DNA from: Enoplolaimus lenunculus | Lineage: Eukaryota > Nematoda > Enoplea > Enoplida > Thoracostomopsidae | DNA: 64,000 nucleotides | Direction: 5' to 3' | Assembly (NCBI GenBank): GCA_030248215.1 | Contig: JASANG010002037.1 | Span: forward strand, 186,001-250,000 | Shown here: in pieces, positions 52,801 to 61,800 of the stretch | How positions within the stretch are numbered: position 1 is the first letter of the stretch | Layout of the letters: each line of letters opens with the position of its first letter | The notes under the pieces: model-generated | The model's database searches: none | What the model was told of the DNA's origin: nothing | Seen by the model: the letters and a program-made list of their open reading frames with translations, nothing else | Program-made: the position numbers and the translations under genes

Positions 52801-55800
52801 ATTGTTCAAATACGACAATTGTTAAACGACATCTGCCTAAATGTGACAAATGCCTAACCGACAATTATCTAAACACGGTAATAACGCGATAATTGCCCAA
52901 ACGTCAAGTATTCAAACAGACTATTACCCAAACTTGATAATTGCAGAAAGGACAATTAAACACGACAATTATCCAAACGCGATAATTGCCCAAACGACAG
53001 CTATACAAATACGACAATACCCAAACACGATAATTGCCCAAACGACAATTATCTAAACACGACAATTACTCAAACGCGATAATTGTTCAAACGACAATTG
53101 CCCAAATACGACAATACCCAAACGCGACAATTGCTCAAATGACAATTATCCAAACACGACAATTACCCAAACACGATAATTGCTCAAACGACAATTGCCC
53201 AAATACGACAATAGCCAAACGCGACAATTGCCCAAACGACAATTATCCAAACACGACAATTACCCAAACGCGATAATTGCTCAAACGACAATTGCCCAAA
53301 TGCGACATTACCCAAACTCGATAATTACCCAAACGGCAATTATCCAAACACGACATTTGCACAAACGCTATAATTGCCCAAACGATTATTGCCCAAGTAC
53401 GACAATACCCAAACGCGATAATTGCCCAATCGACAATTATCCACACACGACAATTACTCAAACGCAATAATTGCTCAAATGACAATTGACCAAATGTGAC
53501 AATACCCAAACGCCATAATTGCAAAAAGGGCAATTATCCAAACACGACAATTACCCAAACGTGATAATTGCTCAACCGACAATTGCGCAAATGCGACAAT
53601 ACCGAAACGCGATAATTGCCCAAACGACAATTGTTCAAATACGACAATGCTCAAACGCGATAATTGCCCAATCGACAATTATTCAAACAGTAACACAGTT
53701 TATGTAAATAGTTGAATAATATTTAAGAAACCCAAGCATTTTCAAAAACTGGTAATTGGTGCTACATACATTTGAGAACAATGGATAATAAAAATAAAAC
53801 CTGATCATGTCCCACAAAAATGCCGACGTCCAATAGGTCCATGCATCGATACCGCACAAGAATTGTAAATGTTTCGCACCGCTCACACGCTCACGGACGA
53901 GAAGAACTGCGAATCCACCAGCCAAAAACGACATCCCAAAGTTGAGATTAAACGAAATCTGTGCATCAAAAAACCAAATGACTTATTTATGGAACTTTTC
54001 AAGCACCTGTATGGGTCGTGCTACACTCGCAACGGACCTCGTGGTATCCTTGGGCTATAAGAGGAATCTTTTATAACGCAGGGCTATCACGTGTCAGCTC
54101 CTTCCTCGAAACTCGTGATAGCCCTGGGCTATCACAAAAGCTAGCTCTGTGCTATGAGTTTTGTGGCAAACCTCAAATTTTGGAACATTGACTGAACTTA
54201 GGAAAATTTTAACGTGTTTGAACAGACTTAGAAAAATTTTCTGGCGTAAGGGTATCTAGAAATATTTTGAACGGACTTTGAAAATTATTCAGGCGTAAAG
54301 GGCGGTTTAAGGGTGTCTAGAAATATTTTCAGTCGTTTAAAGGGTGTCTACAAAACGGGTTTAGTATATTTTATGCTGTGGGCGCTTTTAAAAACATTAC
54401 GATAGACATAAAAAAATATTAGATAAATGGCCCCATCTCTTTCATATCTTAGCAGTAAATTTCTTAAAATCTTAGGCGTAGGCTAGCCCCATTTGAATAT
54501 CTTAGTAGTAAATTTTATGCTGTGGGCGCATCTAAACACTTAATTATATATATGTATATGTCTATATATATCTTAAAGTCTTAGGCTTAGGCTTAGGCTA
54601 GGTTAGTCCTAGGCTTAGGTTAGGCTAGCCCCATTTGATCTCTTTCAGCAGTAAAAGGCAGACTTAAAATGTTTGAAAAATTTCCATCTTCCTCAAAATT
54701 TTGAAAATCGAATGGTGCCAAAAAATTTGCCCTAATTCAGGGCTAAAACGAATATTTGCAAATTTTAAGATATGTAACTTGACAGTTTTGTGTGCGGTTG
54801 TGTGTTAATTTGCATTGTGTGCGTTTGTACTGTGTTTGTGTATGTATTGTGAGTGGCTAAATTTGAGGAGGTTTGTGGTAGCTCAGGGCTATCACGAGTT
54901 TCGAGGACTCTTATAGCCCAAGGCTATCACGATGTGATTTTGAAACTGACCTCGTGATAGCCTTGGGCTATAGCATAGTTTGTGACACCGTTGACAAACT
55001 TATTGTGAACGGCGCATAATCGTACCATTTCAACACCGAATTTTAACTTTCCCAACATAACAAATTATTTTCTTACTTGAAACTCTTTTATCCCAGATCC
55101 AAGCCAATCTGACAATTGATCCAATTTTGTAGGCGGCAGCGGGTGATTAATGGTTTCAATTCGTTCCGGAACTTTAGGAGGGGTCGCCACTTGAGTTACC
55201 TCCCGACTCAAATGATCGCCTCTTTCTGAAGTCCTGTTAATTGCTGCATTCACAATATACCGATACAACGCATTGTCAACATAGGATAAAGTAATTGCAG
55301 GCGTATGCAGCGGCTGATTATTAAAATAGCCCCTTATATGCAGTTTAGGATCGCTCTGAGAAGCGCCTGACCCCAGTTCAAAGGGAGCTATGGAACCAAA
55401 CCATCCTGACATTGGATAATGTTGAATAAATTTATTCGGGCCTACTCCAGTAGAAAATCCTTGACGAGCAAGTAACAAATTCATAAAATCACGTTCTGTT
55501 TCAAAGCCCACTGTATGGACAATATTTGGTGAATTTGATTTGTGAAACATGACCATTTTCTTGCTAGAAACATTTTCAGCTTTCCATTTTGGGGATTGCG
55601 CAGGTGATCTTTGTCTATGACCCCTTATACCAGTATTGTACGTCACTGGTTTATTCGTTGCTGTCGCATGCTTAATTTGACCAGTCGGTTTTGTGCTGAA
55701 TAAATCCTCTTCAAAGTTGTTGGCTTTATCCGCCGAATTGATGTGCGCTGCACTTTTTCGCTTTACTCGACGTGACGTTTTTGTGTTCAAAAAATCTTCT

Positions 55801-58800
55801 CTAAACTTGTTGGCTTCGTCCTCCAAATTGGCAATCGTGGCAGTTTTTCTTTTTGCTCGATGATTTGTTTTCATGTTGAATAAATCCTCTCCAGACTCAT
55901 TGGCTTCATCCGCCAAAACAGCCAACGCAAAATCGGACATTAAACGCGCTTCTGGTGGCCAAGCGGTGGCGTTGGAGTTGTTTTGGTACGCGACAAAGAT
56001 ATGTGCTGGACGGAATGCGTTCAAGTTCAAAACGAGTTCAGGTGCTTTAGAGGCCGTGGGCAGCATTGTGTTGATGAGCAGGGCGCCGAGGATACAAAAC
56101 GCTGGCACAACAATTTGTGACACTAAAATCCAAATGTTTCGATAATTGAGAAGCGCCCGTTTGATGAACATTGCGTAAAACCGTTGCAGTCTCAATCGCC
56201 AACTGGTGTTATTGCACTGCGATTTGAACGAGTATTCTGCAAAATGTACATATTTTTATGGTACGTTTTTTCTGCACGAATATTTTTTATTTTATCTGAG
56301 ATGTAATTTCCAGCAAGAGGTTAGTCAATACGGTACTAACGGATTGAAGACGCGTTTAGTATTGTTTTTAATTTTGAAATCAAGTTGGCTTTAACCCTGT
56401 ATAGCCAGAGAGCGGGTTTCCACTTGCTGACGAACACAAAAATTTTAAGACTTTACGTCAAATATTGTAGCTTAGAAACAGTATCAACATGATTCATTCG
56501 AATACGTTACGACATTGGGTGTAACTTAACTTGCGTATGGATTTTGAAATCAACATCTGCCATAATTATCTGGACTTCGTATAGATTGGGTGCTTCGGTG
56601 CAGGCATCGTATTTAAGTTTTGAAACTGAGACAAAACTTCAAAATCGAATGAGCAAATATAATTGTAATTGATTTTTAAAGGACAGACTTTCAATGCAGA
56701 TACCGGTTCGCTTAGACCCTGTGTTTTATCCGAGAACGCACACCCGTAGTTGCATAGTACTTAGACGCAGTTTATACCCTCCTGAAATGAAATCCTGGCT
56801 ACGCTCCTGGTCTAAATACAAATAAGCCAATAGACTTACTGTTATCGAACGCAAAACCATCAGGAGCAAAATCTGTTCGGCCGTGTCCAGCTCCACGAGA
56901 TTGATTTGGATCGCCGTTGAGTTGAACTGAATCTTCATCTGATGAATATGTGACAAATCCGTTCGTCTCGCTGTCGCTGTCGTTGTCTGATATTTCTTTG
57001 CTTACCCTAAATGTCAAAAATATAAAAAAAAATTTCTTTCTTCCCGGTAAAAATCGATGTCCGTTTCACGTAGAAATTGGTATCCATTTCTGTTGTACAA
57101 CTCGGTGAAAATTTTGGTGTTTTCATATCCTACTCTCTAAAAACTTAAACGTAAATGGTAGCTTATCTAAACTTGAATATTAGTTTATGTAAAACTTCAA
57201 TTGCTGGACGGACTAACTAAACTAGAATTTTAAGTTTTATTTAATCTGACGTGTTTTTAAGTTTAACCTCAGATTAAGTTAACTTTTTTTTATTAAGTAA
57301 CAATTGCAGTCGTGTATCTAAGAGTTCATTAAGTTTACCATAAACTGAAAATATGTAAGATTTTAAGTAAGTTTAAGCGCAAACCTACCAGTTAGTTTAG
57401 TTTAATTTAGAAAGTTTTATGCCGGTGGATTAGCTCAAGCTTAAATCAAGTTAGTTTAGGCTTTTAGAGAGTACGTATGTTTGTTATACTTTCACAGAAT
57501 TGTCTGTTTAGGCTTATATTTAAGCGGTGGCGACCGGCACAGAAAAATATAGTACGACCCTCGGAGCGGCGCTATTCTTGGCCCAGTAGCATCCGTCACC
57601 ATGCGGCATCGTACACGAGCAATTCCAATACGACACCAAAGGGCGTCGCAGAGTGACATACGGCGAGGAACGGCGCCCGGCGACATTAAATTTGTAAAAA
57701 ATGTTCGATGAATTTTATAGTAAAACTTACTGCAGAAAAACTTCTTCCATTGTAGTCAACGAAACTCCGAATGAACTGATTTCCAAATCGTTTTGTTTCA
57801 ATTCAAGTTCTTTGAACAAATGTTGAAATCTGAAAACAAAACCTAAACACAGGTATCCGGTTTGGTATAAATTAGCAAATATTATTCGTTGTTAGAATGG
57901 TTCCATAAACCATCTGTTAGTTAAGCAGCACACAGCATCTGTTTGTCTGTTATGTGCATATGCAATATAACTCAGTTCAATGCAATATATGTTTGCGCGA
58001 CAACATGGAAGTCGACATACATTCGATAGGAGCAGTTGAAGAAGCGAACTATGTCGTTTTGCGAAAGACCGTTCGCTGAAGAATCTGTAGGCTTGCGAGT
58101 TCAAATCCATCTCGCTCCTTGTTTTCCAGCTGCTTAGTTAAAAGATCAAGTTCCACAACGATTTCATTTAGACTGACAGGGCATAGCAAGGATTTTTGAA
58201 GCGTGTGTTACGCATGTTCTATGTAAATTTCAGAGGGATGTTATCTCGTATTACAGATGAAAAACGTATCTAAACACCATTTAGAAAAATGCCAAAGGGG
58301 GGTTGATAATCTAAACCTCCATCCTACACCCCTAGTCTCTGTTTGTCTTATTTGATATTTTCCAGCTGGAAATAATTGGTATAAATCATTTTCCACTCGT
58401 TCTATTTACTCGCAACAACCTTTATTTGAAGTTATACTCTCTCAAAATGAATTTTTAGTTACTTTGTACGCACTTGTCTTTATCTTCGTTTGGCAACAAA
58501 ATAGTTGCTTCTGCACCAATTGATGAGTGCAAAATTGCAGTTGGGCAATGCCGGCGGACAACTGTAAGCACTTGATCAGCTAAATTAGACAACATCAAAG
58601 GATCGCCTCCGCTTGAAAAGCCGTTGAAATTTTGTTTGTTCAAAGGCGGCTTCTGATTGTATAATTCTCGTCCAAATACGCACGTTACATGATATCCGGC
58701 ACCTGAAACCGTTTTACAAACCGAATTTCACTTCAGCAACTATAACTGAAAACTGTTAAGCTTGGACTGCAAAGTTGTTCACACTGATGAATAAAAATTT

Positions 58801-61800
58801 CACAAGTACAATGTTTCTTATTAGGTATTTTGGTCTTCATTAACCGAAACAATAAAATATTGAAAATATAATTAATTTTCTAAATGATCAGGATTGTGAG
58901 GGTTTATATCATCATAATACCGAGCCTATTTTTCATGCCAGTTTAGCTTTGAATGGTTATAGGATGACCAGAATTTGTTTCAATTTCAACGAGTTTGTCT
59001 GAACCAGAGTTGGATGTGGGTAAAGATTTTTTCGCCCGATCCGCGCTTTCCCCATGCAAAAATGATTTTTTTACCCGCGGGTGCATCCGCGCAACAAAAA
59101 TCTACCCGCAACGCACCTTTTACCCGGCACCTGAAGTTACAGCAGTATTTTAAAGATTGTATATGGTTTACACTTCAATCAACAAAATTTCAAACCCAAC
59201 TAAATAGAGCACCGAACAGCAACAAACCGGAAGTAAAACAGACAGTATCGTATGTTTTCCACCTTAAAGCTTAAATTTGACGTCTCCTAAATCTCGGTAC
59301 AGAGTAAAAGTTGCATTTTGCTCGCCGCCCACCACCGAATGCTGCCACGAGCCTGCGCTCGAAAACTTGTTTATTGTCCAATGAAATTAAAATAACTTTT
59401 GCCTAAGTTTTTTTTGCCCTACTTCTGTAGCAAATTACGAGATCTGCAATTGCAGTTGTTCGTCAGTTTGAAAACCTATCGCTAACTGATGATAGGTGCT
59501 ATACGCATTTGAGAATATGGGCCCTAAATTTAAAAAATATTATTTACCGTAGCGATTTTTCAAAAACAACGATGTACCGCAACACTGCAAGCGACCTTTG
59601 GCCATAATTGCAATGCGATCACCAAGCAAGTCTGCCTCTTCCATATAATGCGTCGTTAGAACCATTGTGCGATTTTGTTTTTCTTGTTGCAACAATTGCC
59701 AAGTTTCATGCCTTGCGCCTGGATCCATCCCACTCGTCGGTTCGTCCAATAGAACAACCTGAAACAACAATTTCGAGCGTGAAAATTATTTGAAAACTTT
59801 TTTCAAAAAATAAAAAATTCAACCGCCAGTTATATACTAAGTTTATGTTGCAAAAACAATTAAAGCAAATTTTGCAAATTTCCGAAAACAATTTATTCAA
59901 AACCTAATCTTTGTACATAATTTGTAATATCTGTTCTATTCATCTTAAAAGAGTCGCCGTTAGGGCCTTCTAGTGAACTTTATAGGATCTCTTGTTTGCG
60001 TGCGTATAACCTTTCTCTATTAATTTGAAACATATCAGGTCTGGTTTGCGGGTTTGGGCTGCAGATCCCAAGACGGCCCTGATATATTAATAAAACTGCT
60101 AATTAAACAAATGAAAATTTGGCTTTTTGTGCAAATATAGTAGCCACAATAACTTGACTGAACCGCGTTACAATTTTCGACCCATGTATAGAACAGGGTC
60201 GGATCGTTTTCCAGAGGGGATGTAATAGGGTCAGTTTAAGCTTTAGACTAACTATTTGTTTTTTGGCTTAGGCTTAGGCATAGGAACAGGCTCATCCTTA
60301 CACTTAGGTTTACGCTTAGGCTTAAGTTTAGGCTTAGGCTAAGGAATATGCTTATCTTACTGTTCCTGTCCTGTTCTATACAAGGTCCCAATTTCCCACA
60401 ATTTTCACTGATTCGTCATTAAAGCAATATGTCAATAAGTTATAATACAAGATGCAGTCTTGCGGATGAAATTTTGCAATTATGATTTGCAAATGCAGTG
60501 CGAAAAAGGTAAAGTTTACCTCGGATCCTCCGATTAAACTGATCGCCATCGACAGCTTTCGTTTCATGCCGCCTGATAAATTTTTGGAAGACACATTTCG
60601 TTTTGCCGTTAAATTGACTTTTTCAATTAAACTTTCCGCTTCACGACGATTGAATGGACGATTTTTCAACTGAAATGAAAACAAAATTTAGCAAAAAATT
60701 GAAATATTTTTCGCTTGAATTCACAAAAATTTTGACATTTTTTAAGTTGGAAAAATACGACTTTGCACGTAAAAATTACCACAAACTCAAAAAATGCTCA
60801 TTTTTTCAACTTAATTTACGAAAACATTTGAGACATCTTTGAATTCAAATACATAATTGCAAAAAATAGAGTTCTTTTGTCAATAATTGCGCATTTGATA
60901 AAAATACTTAACTAAAATGAAACAAAACATGACAAAAAGCAAAAGTTACGATTGTATTAATAAAAATTAACAGAAAAGATTGTCGCAGTTGAAAGTTGTG
61001 CCAATTTTATTAAATGTTAAAGTACAGCCTTGAATACCCTACCAGAACTTAAAAAAAACCTGACAGACAACTTTTGTTCTGATTCCATCAACAATCATTA
61101 AACTTACTTTGCAGAAAAATTCTAAATGTTCAAAAACTGTCAGCGTATCAAACAATACATTATACTGTGGACAAAACCCAAGCTTCGTCCGGATCTGATC
61201 CATATCTTTTGCGACTTCATAACCGGATATTAACGCTCGACCGGAAGTTGCCGAAAGAAGACCTGAAAATAAGTAAAAAAGTATTACAATTTACAAAAAA
61301 AATAGTTTTTTTAAAATTGACTTTCGAATTGCACAAAACGTAGTTTAATTATGTGGATTTGAAAAGACTTTTCTTTGATATATCAGAGCTATTTTATGTA
61401 TACCTCGTTGCCAGATTACCTGTAAGCATAGCAAGCGTGGTACTTTTACCAGCTCCGTTATGACCCAAAAGTGCTGTGATCTGCCCGTTGTACATCCGCA
61501 AACAAAGATTATTCACTGCGACTTTCCGTGCTTTGTTTCCGTTGAATACCTTGAAAATAAGTTATTAGTTTGTAGATATATCATGGCAGATTTTAAGCTC
61601 AATCGATCCAGGAACTTTTTTAATTTTTGAAATTTACATTAATTTTAAAATTTACTATCATATTTTTCAATTTTATTTTTTTAGTTTTTAACCTTTTTTC
61701 AGGAAAGTATTTTACTATCCGCATGCGTATAAGAACTAATTTAAAGGCAGAATTGGAATTGCAGTCGCACCGGTGGCAGTCGTTTGCCATCACCGCTTAG

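Noticed and set aside
49612-53690. CRISPR array
   Set aside because: Units are 15-17 bp, contiguous and without unique spacers, in a spliced eukaryotic gene.
49700-53710. Many 60-112-codon open frames on both strands
   Set aside because: All fall inside the ACAATT satellite and repeat with its higher-order blocks.
58025-58122. Functional tRNA gene
   Set aside because: Only the T-arm end is convincing; no proper D-arm or anticodon arm.
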